Shown here in pieces: positions 7,456 to 15,045 of a stretch of 64,000 bases of DNA. The stretch covers positions 1,178,001 through 1,242,000 of the forward strand of contig NZ_JADGMI010000001.1 of assembly GCF_015234305.1 (NCBI RefSeq), read 5' to 3'. The notes beneath the pieces were generated by a model. It saw only the letters and a list, made by a program, of their open reading frames with translations, had not been told where the DNA came from and did not search any database. Origin of the DNA: Superficieibacter sp. 1612_C1 (GTDB taxonomy: Bacteria; Pseudomonadota; Gammaproteobacteria; Enterobacterales; Enterobacteriaceae). A program made the position numbers and the translations under genes. Numbering within the stretch: the stretch's first letter is position 1; every line of letters starts with the position of its first letter.

Positions 7456-8676
7456 TTAAAAGTTGGTTTTCTTTTCTGGCCAGAACACAGCGGGAACGGC
7501 CCCTAACGCGGGTTTAGCAAAAAGATGTCCCTGAAACAGCGAAATCCCGGCGGACTCCAGCCACATCCACTCTTCTGCCTTCTCGACGCCTACGGCAGTG
7601 ATAGAGATTTCAAGCGATGTACAGCATTTGATGATGGCCTGAATTATCGCCTGACGCGGACCACTTTTATGCACATCCTTGATCAGATCGCGGTTTATTT
7701 TGATGCGGTCCGGCTGGAACTGCGCGAGGAGCGAAAGTCCGGCAAAACCCGCACCAAAGTGATCGATAGCGACCCGGATACCGGCCGCTTTTAGCTGTCT
7801 TACCGCATCAGTGAACTCATCAAGTCGCGAAATGATTTCGCTTTCAGTGAAATCGACAATGATCTGTTCCGGAACCAGCCCATTGGCTTCTATTTCTGTC
7901 AGCAGAAAGCTCACCGCGCCGGGGACGTTGACCAGCGTCATCGGCTGCAAATTGACCGTCAGCGTCTGCTCGCCGAGATTCAGCGACGCCGCCATTGCGA
8001 AGGCCACTTTTTTACTGTGAAGGTCTGCCTGATAAAGCGCATCCCCGCTCAGGGATTCAAAATAAGCCTGCGGAGGCGCACCCTCGGGGGTACGAAGCAA
8101 GGCTTCAAGCGAGACGATTTCCTGGGCGAGCGGATCGATGGTTGGCTGGAAAGCGAAACTGCAATTCGCCGTTAAATCACTCTTCAAATCTTGCGGCAGC
8201 ACCGCATTGCCATCGGAAATAAAGTCCCAGGAATCCCCGGCGGGAATTTCAAAGTAGTTCTCTTTTTCCCGCGCCTCAACGAAGGTACGGAAGAACTGCA
8301 ACGCGCGGTCATCATAAATTAACTGATATTTAGACGTCCCTTTATCAAGCACGACCTGGAGCACTTCATCCCTGTCATGCTCGCGTAAATCAAACAGTTC
8401 CATCCCGGCCTTACCAAAACGCCGCGAGGGCGAATAGTCACGCAGGAGCTCAACGACATTGTAATGGCGATCATCTTCGCAAATATGGCGATAGATAGAG
8501 GTAACACTCTCCTGCGGGCCTTCGAGCAGCTGGAAAAAGTGGGTGCCATTAAACAGCAGAATACCGGTGACGCCTCCATGGCTGTTCTTTTCGTTTGCCG
8601 CTGTAACCATCTCCTCCAGCGCTTTATACGGGACGTTATCGCAGAAATGGCTGCGGTAAATGATTGTGGTGAGCAT
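7456..8676 (-). CDS. bluF: Blue-light photoreceptor BluF (YcgF), BLUF-EAL protein
   Basis: A 406-residue protein. Residues 1-~95 are the FAD-binding BLUF domain (MLTTIIYRSHFCDN, then VTGILLFNGTHFFQLLEGP; Tyr7 and the NGxxFxQ(L)LEG region are the photoactive core). Residues ~165-400 are an EAL domain. In E. coli the lit protein does not cleave c-di-GMP but binds BluR and releases it from DNA. In this copy several EAL residues look intact (LEALLR, TVNLQP, DFTES, DRIKINRD, GVEKAEEW), while the usual DDFG is DHFG. The ATG at 8676 matches the E. coli start; an in-frame codon at 8712 gives an unlikely 12-residue extension. Confidence 0.95.
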   Translation of the reverse strand: MLTTIIYRSHFCDNVPYKALEEMVTAANEKNSHGGVTGILLFNGTHFFQLLEGPQESVTSIYRHICEDDRHYNVVELLRDYSPSRRFGKAGMELFDLREHDRDEVLQVVLDKGTSKYQLIYDDRALQFFRTFVEAREKENYFEIPAGDSWDFISDGNAVLPQDLKSDLTANCSFAFQPTIDPLAQEIVSLEALLRTPEGAPPQAYFESLSGDALYQADLHSKKVAFAMAASLNLGEQTLTVNLQPMTLVNVPGAVSFLLTEIEANGLVPEQIIVDFTESEIISRLDEFTDAVRQLKAAGIRVAIDHFGAGFAGLSLLAQFQPDRIKINRDLIKDVHKSGPRQAIIQAIIKCCTSLEISITAVGVEKAEEWMWLESAGISLFQGHLFAKPALGAVPAVFWPEKKTNF

Positions 8677-8827
8677 GAAGATCTCATAGGCAGGATGAAT
8701 GAACAGCCACACTAGCAGATACTGGTTTTTGAAGCTTGTACTACTTAAGCATTTCTCTCACTTTCTCCTGACAATCTGATCACATTGTCGGCATAGCAAC
8801 ATGCCGCTATGAGTAAATCGCTCGTAC

Positions 8828-8946
8828 TGTACAACTCACAAAGAACCTGCACATCAAAAAAAATCACGTTAACTTATTGTAAGTTAACAATAAAAATATA
8901 AACATTTCCTATTTTTCAATAATTGTACAATTATATGTGTACAAGT
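8828..8946. promoter_or_regulatory. TGTACA-type palindromes in the bluF/ycgZ divergent control region
   Basis: The 332-bp gap between divergent bluF and ycgZ (8677-9008) is AT-rich and holds no gene. TGTACA cores occur at 8828-8833, 8924-8929 (as TTGTACAA) and 8938-8943 (as GTGTACAAG). The last two have centres 14 bp apart, about 70 bp before the ycgZ start. They match the sites upstream of bluR and are the likely operators through which BluR represses ycgZ-ymgA-ariR. The remainder of the gap shows no other clear element. Confidence 0.55.
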
Positions 8947-9008
8947 TTGCCAATTTTGTATAACTTTAGCCGTACTTGATGTGACAAAATATTTTACAGG
9001 AGTGACAT

Positions 9009-9248
9009 ATGCAGCAGAATAGTTACATTCCAGATACCGCTAATGCCATTGCCCGTTATTTCAATAAAGCAGCCCTGCCTACTCAGCAGGAAACCTTGGG
9101 TGAAATTGTACGGGAGATCCTTACCGAGGGACGCAGCCTGAACCGTAAAGCGATCTGTACCAAATTGCTTAAGCGACTGGAAACCGCTTCCGGCCCGGAA
9201 GAAGAAAGCCATTATCACCGGCTGATTGGTCTGCTGTTTGACCGCTGA
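9009..9248 (+). CDS. ycgZ: Small regulatory protein YcgZ
   Basis: A 79-residue protein with an AGGAG ribosome site 7 bp before the ATG. The segments TQQETLGEIVREIL, RKAICTKLLKRLE and the C-terminus HRLIGLLFDR match E. coli YcgZ closely. In E. coli it is the first gene of the BluR-repressed, cold- and blue-light-induced operon ycgZ-ymgA-ariR-ymgC, which acts through the Rcs phosphorelay on colanic acid, curli and biofilm. It is a helical protein of the same short family as the two genes that follow. Confidence 0.93.
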   Translation: MQQNSYIPDTANAIARYFNKAALPTQQETLGEIVREILTEGRSLNRKAICTKLLKRLETASGPEEESHYHRLIGLLFDR

Positions 9249-9305
9249 GGTTTGCCAACCCTGAATGACGGAGGCCCTTTTTAAGTCAATTCGGGCGGAG
9301 GACTT

Positions 9306-9359
9306 ATGCTTTACAAAGGACCATCGACTACCAGAGAACCTCTTGCAGCAGCGAACTGA
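9306..9359 (+). CDS. 17-codon mini-ORF with a strong ribosome site between ycgZ and ymgA
   Basis: ATG at 9306 is preceded by GGAGG at ideal spacing and encodes MLYKGPSTTREPLAAAN. It is in the same frame as ymgA and ends in TGA 51 bp before the ymgA start. It could be a translated leader, or it could mark an old N-terminal extension of ymgA now closed by a stop. There is no evidence of function beyond the ribosome site. Confidence 0.3.
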   Translation: MLYKGPSTTREPLAAAN

Positions 9360-9363
9360 CTTT

Positions 9364-9414
9364 ATGCCGCGCTTCCCAACCGGGACTCAGTGGCAATTAG
9401 AGATGCAGTTATGA
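9364..9414 (+). CDS. 16-codon mini-ORF overlapping the ymgA start (ATGA)
   Basis: ATG at 9364 opens MPRFPTGTQWQLEMQL in a different frame. Its TGA overlaps the ymgA ATG by the coupling arrangement ATGA. It has no good ribosome site of its own. It may couple translation from the preceding mini-ORF into ymgA, or be chance. Confidence 0.22.
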   Translation: MPRFPTGTQWQLEMQL

Positions 9415-9704
9415 AAAGAAGTGAAACAGAACAACTGACAGACGAGCTTATTGGCGAGGCAGTGTTATCTCTGCTGGTCGATAATAGCCCGATTAACAAA
9501 CAGTCGTTGATTAGCAGGCTGCGGTCTATTGAGGCCAGTGAGCCTGACCGACAGCGGCGAGACATTCTTGCGAATATTATTATGGAAATCAGTAATAACG
9601 CAGAACGTAATAAAACAACACATGAACCGTCACCATGGGGCGGGGATAACGTTCATCAGCTGTTTGGTGCTAACCAGCAGTCTGGCAAACGCAAAAATCA
9701 TTGA
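9411..9704 (+). CDS. ymgA: YmgA-like small protein of the BluR regulon
   Basis: A 97-residue protein. The start MKRSETEQLTDELIGEAVLS and the following QSLISRLRSIEASEPDRQRRD resemble E. coli YmgA, and the position second in the operon agrees. An in-frame GTG at 9390 would add seven residues; the ATG at 9411 fits the family. In E. coli, YmgA acts with AriR on the Rcs phosphorelay and biofilm formation. The hydrophilic C-terminal third (TTHEPSPWGGDNVHQLFG) is longer than in E. coli as I recall it. Confidence 0.8.
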   Translation: MKRSETEQLTDELIGEAVLSLLVDNSPINKQSLISRLRSIEASEPDRQRRDILANIIMEISNNAERNKTTHEPSPWGGDNVHQLFGANQQSGKRKNH

Positions 9705-9731
9705 TAGCCTTATAAATCGCGGAGTAAATAC

Positions 9732-10010
9732 ATGAGTCAGGTAATGTTGCAGGAACGAGAAAGTTACGAAGATTTGCCTACCCTGGCGCTGACTCAGTAT
9801 TTTCGTACTGCCGGCGATAGACTGGTGGAGGAATCCGCGATGCTCGGCACGGCTATCAGAAGCATTATGGCCTCGCACGGTGACTTGTCGAATAAAGCGA
9901 TCATCCAAAAACTTATCGCTTTTCTGGAAACCAATGATGATGTAGTGACCGGCGATATCATTCGCAAGACACTGGAAATCATTGTCGATCACACGATGGA
10001 CGACATCTGA
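9732..10010 (+). CDS. ariR: Biofilm/acid-resistance regulator AriR (YmgB)
   Basis: A 92-residue helical protein of the YcgZ/YmgA/AriR family, with a GGAG ribosome site. The segments ALTQYFRTAGDRLVEESAML, NKAIIQKLIAFLET and IRKTLEIIVDHTMDD match E. coli AriR, a Hha-like dimer implicated in biofilm control and acid resistance. Third gene of the operon. ymgC, the fourth gene in E. coli, is not present: the 195 bp that follow hold only a hairpin and the promoter region of the next gene. Confidence 0.9.
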   Translation: MSQVMLQERESYEDLPTLALTQYFRTAGDRLVEESAMLGTAIRSIMASHGDLSNKAIIQKLIAFLETNDDVVTGDIIRKTLEIIVDHTMDDI

Positions 10011-10036
10011 GTCCCCTATATCAATTGCCGCTTAAC

Positions 10037-10057
10037 GGGCGTGATATTATCGCGCCC
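10037..10057. terminator. Hairpin after ariR
   Basis: A 10-bp stem (GGGCGTGATA/TATCGCGCCC, one G-U pair) with a single-base loop lies 27 bp past the ariR stop. No T run follows, so it may act as an mRNA end-protecting hairpin or a weak terminator of the ycgZ operon. Confidence 0.45.
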
Positions 10058-10205
10058 CTGGCAAACATTCCCTTCCCCGCCTCAACGATTTAAACAATGC
10101 TTAGAGCGCAATAATTTGAGATGATATCAGCATCTTCGCTAAGGTCAGGAGTATCGCTTCGGTACCTTTGATAACTGCCACTATCATTGAGAGTCAAACG
10201 TTTTT

Positions 10206-10877
10206 ATGGAAACCACACACGCAAACGTTCTGTCCGTCTTCGATTTTGATGGAACCCTCACGCGTCATGACAGCTTTATCCCGTTTCTGCGTTATGCTTT
10301 TGGCAATCGTTTTTTTATACGTAATATTGCCAGGATGACCCTGCCTGCGCTGCGCTGCATGCGTCGCAAGCTGACCCGGGATGAACTGAAAGAAGTGTTG
10401 ATTACCACCTTTCTGACCGATATTGATGAAAAATGGCTGCGCGCAAAAGCGGAAACGTTTTGCGAGCTGTACTGGGATCGGCTAATGCGCTCCAGCGGGT
10501 TACTGGCGGTCGCTTCAGAGCGGATGTCCGGTGCTGAAGTCACCTTATGCTCGGCGTCCCCTGAACTGGTGTTGCAACCCTTTGCGGATAAACTGGGGGT
10601 AAAGCTGATCGGAACTCAGCTTGAGATCCAGGACGGCAAGCTGACCGGCCGGATTAGCGGACACAATTGCCGGTGCATTCAAAAAATTAACCGGCTCGAA
10701 AGCGTTTATGGATCGCTGGCGGACTATCATCTGCGGGCCTGGGGCGATACCCGTGGCGATTACGAACTCCTTACCGCCGCCAGGGATGCCCACTGGCGTC
10801 ATTTCCACCCGGCCTGGAAACGCCGCAAGTCGCCGCTGGAAATGCTCAAAGCTAACCAGCAAAACTACAATTTATGA
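10206..10877 (+). CDS. HAD-IB family phosphatase
   Basis: A 223-residue cytoplasmic HAD-superfamily hydrolase of subfamily IB (SerB/PgpC-like). Motif I is DFDGTLTRHDSF near the N-terminus with both catalytic Asp residues, motif II is LCSASPEL, and motif III is the acidic pair in GDTRGDYELL. A helical cap lies between motifs I and II. The substrate is unknown. It points toward terF, and both share the palindromic hairpin between them, so it is not part of the ter operon. It is separated from ariR by 195 bp and may be a single-gene unit. Confidence 0.85.
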   Translation: METTHANVLSVFDFDGTLTRHDSFIPFLRYAFGNRFFIRNIARMTLPALRCMRRKLTRDELKEVLITTFLTDIDEKWLRAKAETFCELYWDRLMRSSGLLAVASERMSGAEVTLCSASPELVLQPFADKLGVKLIGTQLEIQDGKLTGRISGHNCRCIQKINRLESVYGSLADYHLRAWGDTRGDYELLTAARDAHWRHFHPAWKRRKSPLEMLKANQQNYNL

Positions 10878-10879
10878 TG

Positions 10880-10905
10880 ATATCGCCCCGATGTCGGGGC
10901 GATAT
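10880..10905. terminator. Bidirectional hairpin between the HAD gene and terF
   Basis: A perfect 26-nt palindrome: a 12-bp stem (ATATCGCCCCGA and its complement) with a 2-nt loop. It lies between convergent stops, 3 bp from each, and probably terminates both transcripts. T runs are weak on both sides. Confidence 0.7.
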
Positions 10906-10907
10906 TG

Positions 10908-12146
10908 TTACAGAATACGCAATGACGTCGCCTGATCGTGCCAGTCCCTGAACTCTTCGAGCAGTAAATCATACAACTGCTCATCTTTCATTTTTGCAAA
11001 ATCATCAATCGCAAAGAAATTGCTGTTATCCACCCGCCGCTCGGTAAAGGTATCCAGTTTTTCGAGGATGCCGTAACTTGAACCGCCGAGGCCGACGAAC
11101 TTCCAGAAGATCGGCCCTTCCGCAGAACGCCGAATCACCTCTTTAATCTCGCGGGTTTTGCTGATGCCGCCATCGGTAATAAAGACCACAAACACCGGCA
11201 ACGTACTTCCCCGGTAGAAATCGACAATCTCATTCATCACCGGCGGCTCATTATTGAGGCCACCCAGACCGGGCAAAACTTCCAGCATGGAACTGCGGGA
11301 TGCGCTCTGAATGCGGGAGATATAGCCATCCAGATTATCAAGCGTGACGTCAGGGTATTTTTTATGTCGCTGGGCAAAACCCCACATATCCATCGCGCCA
11401 TCGTCATCAAACTGGACGGCCAGAACGGCAATACGATCCAGAACGGCCTGGACATTGCCTTTTTTAAACTGCCCTTTCATTGAGCCTGAGGCATCCAGCA
11501 CAAATGCCACTCTGGCCTGAATAGACTCCAGCTTATGCTTCGTCAAACTCACCGTTGCCGTTTTCGCAAGGCTGACCAGACGCGGGGCTTTCTCCTGAAG
11601 TTTTTTCTCCAGGCTGATTTTGACCGGCGCCGATTCGGCTGCCGGAGCGGCAACATCGACGCCATAATGACGCGCCAGCGGCTCCAGCCCACCGTTAAAG
11701 CCCTGCCCGATAGCCTTTAGCTTCCATTGCCCCTGATAGCGATAAATCTCAGCCACGATCAACGCCTTTTCCTGACGACCGTTAACATCAACATCAAATC
11801 GGGCCAGCTCACCCGCCGCGACCGATAACTGAGCCAGCTGTCCCAGCGCATCGTCGCCGTCGATGACGACCGTCAGGGCAATCTTGTGGATACGAGGCGG
11901 TACATCGTGTAAACGGACGCGGAAAGTGGCGCGTTGCGGGGAGAGATCCATCTGGACCGCACCGTCTGCCGATTGCAGATTATTAAAGAAGATAAAGTCT
12001 TCGTCCTGCGCCACCCTGCCGTTTTCTGCCAGCAAAAAAGCGGAGGGATCGAGGTCGCTGCGAAAGGAAGCATTCCCCTGATAATGAAGCGTGAGGGCGA
12101 TATCTGAAGTGGTAATAACCGTATTTTGTCCTGCCTGAAGTTGCAT
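10908..12146 (-). CDS. terF: TerF: TerD-like domain fused to a von Willebrand A domain
   Basis: A 412-residue cytoplasmic protein, last gene of terZABCDEF. Residues 1-~175 form a TerD-like beta-sandwich ([51 protein letters not shown]). The usual Ca2+-binding GDNRTGxGDGDDE loop is replaced here by unrelated residues. Residues ~205-410 form a VWA domain with MIDAS motifs DASGSMKG and ITDGG. VWA domains usually mediate metal-dependent protein contacts, so TerF may bridge TerD-type proteins to the TerY/kinase module. The start at 12146 was chosen because the in-frame extension to 12344 would overlap terE. A 119-bp gap with a hairpin separates it from terE. Confidence 0.93.
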   Translation of the reverse strand: MQLQAGQNTVITTSDIALTLHYQGNASFRSDLDPSAFLLAENGRVAQDEDFIFFNNLQSADGAVQMDLSPQRATFRVRLHDVPPRIHKIALTVVIDGDDALGQLAQLSVAAGELARFDVDVNGRQEKALIVAEIYRYQGQWKLKAIGQGFNGGLEPLARHYGVDVAAPAAESAPVKISLEKKLQEKAPRLVSLAKTATVSLTKHKLESIQARVAFVLDASGSMKGQFKKGNVQAVLDRIAVLAVQFDDDGAMDMWGFAQRHKKYPDVTLDNLDGYISRIQSASRSSMLEVLPGLGGLNNEPPVMNEIVDFYRGSTLPVFVVFITDGGISKTREIKEVIRRSAEGPIFWKFVGLGGSSYGILEKLDTFTERRVDNSNFFAIDDFAKMKDEQLYDLLLEEFRDWHDQATSLRIL

Positions 12147-12230
12147 GTACGTTCCCTTTTCGTTTGCCGGCAAAAAAGAGAGCACTTCGGATGCAGCTGA
12201 AATGGCGCTGTTTTTTGCGGACCAGGGGAA

Positions 12231-12253
12231 AAGCCCGGACGGATGCCGGGCTT
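12231..12253 (-). terminator. Hairpin with short T run between terE and terF (possible attenuator)
   Basis: An 8-bp AAGCCCGG/CCGGGCTT stem with a 7-nt loop lies 13 bp past the terE stop; on the minus strand it is followed by TTTT. It may end part of the terZABCDE transcripts before terF. Confidence 0.55.
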
Positions 12254-12265
12254 CTGACACTACTT

Positions 12266-12841
12266 TTAGATATTCACACCGTGCTGAGAGGCCAGCGCAC
12301 TCAGACCACCGGCAAAACCCTGACCTACCGCTTTGAATTTCCATTCGTTACCGTGGCGGTAAAGTTCACCGAAGATCATCGCGGTTTCAGTCGACGCATC
12401 TTCAGAGAGATCAAAGCGAGCAATTTCAGTGCCGTTGTCGTTGTTGTAAACGCGCATGAAGCTGTTGCTCACCATGCCGAAGTTCTGTTTACGTGCTTCA
12501 GCATCATAAATCGTGACCGCAAACACCAGTTTTTTGACGTTCGCATCAACTTTAGCCAGCTCGATTTTGATCTGCTCATCATCGCCGTCGCCAGCACCGG
12601 TGCGGTTGTCACCCTGGTGCTCCACTGCGCCGCACGGGCTCAGTTTGTTGTTGAAGAAAATAAAATGACTATCGGACAGCACTTTGCCATCTTCGCCAAC
12701 CATAAACACTGAGGCATCCAGGTCAAAATCCTGACCATCAGTGACGCGAGCATCCCATCCAAGACCGACCATGGCAATGTTCATGGTTGGTGCTTCTTTA
12801 GTAAGGGATACGTTACCGCCTTTTACGAGAGAAACTGCCAT
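12266..12841 (-). CDS. terE: TerE, TerD-family Ca2+-binding stress protein
   Basis: A 191-residue cytoplasmic protein of the TerD/CABP family. The N-terminus [18 protein letters not shown] is the family signature. The Ca2+-binding loops are intact: [14 protein letters not shown] and [15 protein letters not shown]. The C-terminal [20 protein letters not shown] motif is present. TerD-family proteins are part of the tellurite, colicin and phage resistance phenotype of ter loci; the mechanism is unsettled. Closely similar to the neighbouring terD, with a hairpin in the 58-bp gap before it. Confidence 0.96.
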   Translation of the reverse strand: MAVSLVKGGNVSLTKEAPTMNIAMVGLGWDARVTDGQDFDLDASVFMVGEDGKVLSDSHFIFFNNKLSPCGAVEHQGDNRTGAGDGDDEQIKIELAKVDANVKKLVFAVTIYDAEARKQNFGMVSNSFMRVYNNDNGTEIARFDLSEDASTETAMIFGELYRHGNEWKFKAVGQGFAGGLSALASQHGVNI

Positions 12842-12864
12842 TTTTAGCTCCTGCTGTTAATGAT

Positions 12865-12884
12865 GGAGCTGCGTTTGCAGCTCC
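12865..12884. other. Intercistronic hairpin between terD and terE
   Basis: A perfect 8-bp stem GGAGCTGC/GCAGCTCC with a 4-nt loop lies in the 58-bp terD-terE gap. No T run follows on the minus strand, so a role in mRNA processing or stability is more likely than termination. It lies about 24 bp before the terE start. Confidence 0.5.
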
Positions 12885-12899
12885 GGTAGATAAGGATGA

Positions 12900-13478
12900 T
12901 CAGGACGCGTTGATGCCGTACTGAGCACATACAGATGCCAGTCCGCCAGCATAACCCTGGCCGACGGCACGGAATTTCCACTCACCGCTGTGACGATACA
13001 GTTCACCAAACAGCATCGCCGTTTCTGTTGACGCATCTTCCGTCAGATCGTAACGCGCGACTTCGGTCTGGTTGTCATTATTGACCAGACGGATGAACGC
13101 GCCGGAAACCTGGCCAAAACTCTGGTGGCGAGCCTGGGCATCGTGGATAGTGACGACGAAAATAACTTTATCAACGTCTGCCGGCACGGTATCCAGTTTC
13201 ACGATCAGTGACTCATCATCACCGTCGCCTTCGCCAGTACGGTTATCACCGGTGTGAGTCACTGAACCGTCTGCGGACTTCAGATTGTTATAGAAAATGA
13301 AGTCTGCGTCACCGCGTACTTTGCCGTTTTGGCCAAGCAGGAATGCAGACGCATCGAGGTCAAAGTCCTGACCATCAGTAGAGCGAGCATCCCAGCCAAG
13401 ACCAATCAGGACATTTTTCATTGCCGGTGCAGCTTTGCTTAAGGATACGTTGCCGCCTTTAGAAAGAGAAACGCTCAT
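12900..13478 (-). CDS. terD: TerD, Ca2+-binding tellurium-resistance protein
   Basis: A 192-residue protein, the founding member of the family. It has the signature start [18 protein letters not shown], the Ca2+ loops [15 protein letters not shown] and [13 protein letters not shown], and the C-terminal segment [20 protein letters not shown]. Essential in other ter systems for resistance to tellurite together with terB and terC (family knowledge). It sits between terC (39-bp gap) and terE, and is the best conserved ter protein here. Confidence 0.97.
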   Translation of the reverse strand: MSVSLSKGGNVSLSKAAPAMKNVLIGLGWDARSTDGQDFDLDASAFLLGQNGKVRGDADFIFYNNLKSADGSVTHTGDNRTGEGDGDDESLIVKLDTVPADVDKVIFVVTIHDAQARHQSFGQVSGAFIRLVNNDNQTEVARYDLTEDASTETAMLFGELYRHSGEWKFRAVGQGYAGGLASVCAQYGINAS

Positions 13479-13517
13479 AAAAAATCCTCACTGGTTACGT
13501 TTTAAGATAGAAATTAT

Positions 13518-14546
13518 TTACTCTGCATCCGCTTTTTCCGGGAACAGCACGCTGGCAATGATCCCGATAGCCAGTACCACCAGAACCACGATCAGGCTGG
13601 TTGTGGCGGAAAGACTGTAGCCATGATGCCAGATATGGTCGGAGGCATTAAGACCCAGTTTGGCTGCGATAAAGAACAGCAGCACGATCACTGCTTTTTC
13701 CAGATGCGTCAGATACTGTTTCAGCGCCTCAAGGACAAAGTAAAGAGTACGCAGGCCCAAAATGGCAAACATCATCGCACTGTAAACAATCAGCGGTTCA
13801 CGGCTAACCGCGATGATTGCCGGGACGGAGTCAAAAGCAAACATCACGTCAGAGAGTTCAACGACGGCGACGCAGAGCATCAGCGGAGTGGCATAAAGCG
13901 CCGCTTTTTTAACCCGTCCCACGACGATATCTTTGTTCTCCGGTTTTGCCAGTTCAGTATCTACTTCTTTCTGTGTCAGCAAAAAGGCGTGGCCAGAAAG
14001 CTTTGGCCAGATCGGGAAGAAGCGTCTGACCATGCGGTAGGCAAGATGCTGTGAATAGTCTTCGACCTCCTCTTCATCGCCACCGCTTTTCAGCATCATG
14101 ACCGCCGTCCACGCCACTACAACAGCGAAGATCAGTTCGACGTATGGGCCGAGGGAAAGCAGGCCGGTGCCGATAGCAACAAAGATACCCCTGAAGACAA
14201 TGGCACCAATGATCCCCCAGTACAGCACGCGGTGACGATAGCGGTCCGGTACCGCAAACCATGAGAAGATCGCCATCATGACAAACAGGTTGTCGACGGA
14301 AAGCACTTTCTCAAGCGCATAACCGGTCACGAACAGGCTCGCCACTTCCGCACCGTGATGTACGTACAGAAAACCAGCAAAAGCCATCGCCACAATGACC
14401 CAGAATACCGACCATAACGCCGCGCTTTTCAGCGAGATCGGCTTGTCATGGCGATGCATGAAGAGGTCAATAAAGATGGCACCGACTGACAATGCAATAA
14501 ATACAGTGACAGTTTCAGCCGGAAATCCGATATGTGTAGAAACCAT
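13518..14546 (-). CDS. terC: TerC, integral membrane protein
   Basis: A 342-residue inner-membrane protein with about nine hydrophobic helices. Conserved acidic motifs within membrane segments include FIDLFMHRHDKP near helix 1-2, LEKVLSVDNLFV (the hallmark TerC motif) and VELSDVMFAFDSVPA. TerC proteins are required for tellurite resistance. Relatives (Alx, MeeF, YkoY) export Mn2+, so metal export coupled to the TerB/TerD complex on the inner face is likely. The next gene in the operon after terB, 21 bp away. Confidence 0.97.
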   Translation of the reverse strand: MVSTHIGFPAETVTVFIALSVGAIFIDLFMHRHDKPISLKSAALWSVFWVIVAMAFAGFLYVHHGAEVASLFVTGYALEKVLSVDNLFVMMAIFSWFAVPDRYRHRVLYWGIIGAIVFRGIFVAIGTGLLSLGPYVELIFAVVVAWTAVMMLKSGGDEEEVEDYSQHLAYRMVRRFFPIWPKLSGHAFLLTQKEVDTELAKPENKDIVVGRVKKAALYATPLMLCVAVVELSDVMFAFDSVPAIIAVSREPLIVYSAMMFAILGLRTLYFVLEALKQYLTHLEKAVIVLLFFIAAKLGLNASDHIWHHGYSLSATTSLIVVLVVLAIGIIASVLFPEKADAE

Positions 14547-14567
14547 GTTTTACCCTTTACAGAAAAA

Positions 14568-15023
14568 TCAGAGGCCAAATTCAGCAGGCTCGAAGCCTAA
14601 CGCAATGGCAATTTCACGAACGGCTTTCTGCTCATCAGGATCAAAATTACCGTCGCTCTTACCGACGGCAATACCTACCCGAATAGCCAGTTGCGCGGCT
14701 TCAGGCTGATCTTTCAGAGCCAGAATGTATTTCATTGTTTCGCCTTTACCGATTTCCATATCAAAGTCAAAACTTGAAATTAGCTTGTTAAAAAACTCGA
14801 TAACTTCATTGGTATCAAAGACTTTTAGTTCATCGGATGAACGTAAGAAACCGATCATCTTCTGCTTTTCTTCAGCACTGACGCCATCGCTGGCAACCGC
14901 AATTCGTGCACAGACAGCTACCGTCCCCTGCATGAATTTTTTGTTTTTAAACCGGCTGACCTGCTTTGTCAGCTCTTCACGGCTGGTATTAAATGCACCT
15001 TTAACTTTATTGAAAAAACTCAT
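14568..15023 (-). CDS. terB: TerB
   Basis: A 151-residue helical cytoplasmic protein. The family hallmark acidic repeats are visible: IAVASDGVSAEEKQKMIGFL and VGKSDGNFDPDEQKAVREI, which bind metal in the Klebsiella TerB structure as remembered. It is thought to sit at the membrane with TerC. The start at 15023 (MSFFNKVKGAFNTSREEL) matches the family; the longer frame to 15176 overlaps terA. It has 22 bp between it and the terA stop. Confidence 0.96.
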   Translation of the reverse strand: MSFFNKVKGAFNTSREELTKQVSRFKNKKFMQGTVAVCARIAVASDGVSAEEKQKMIGFLRSSDELKVFDTNEVIEFFNKLISSFDFDMEIGKGETMKYILALKDQPEAAQLAIRVGIAVGKSDGNFDPDEQKAVREIAIALGFEPAEFGL

Positions 15024-15045
15024 CACTCTGTCCTCAGCATTAACG

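Noticed and set aside
13623..14054. 143-codon plus-strand ORF opposite terC
   Set aside because: Antisense shadow of terC, with composition (His/Gln/Arg-rich) typical of reverse-frame translation.
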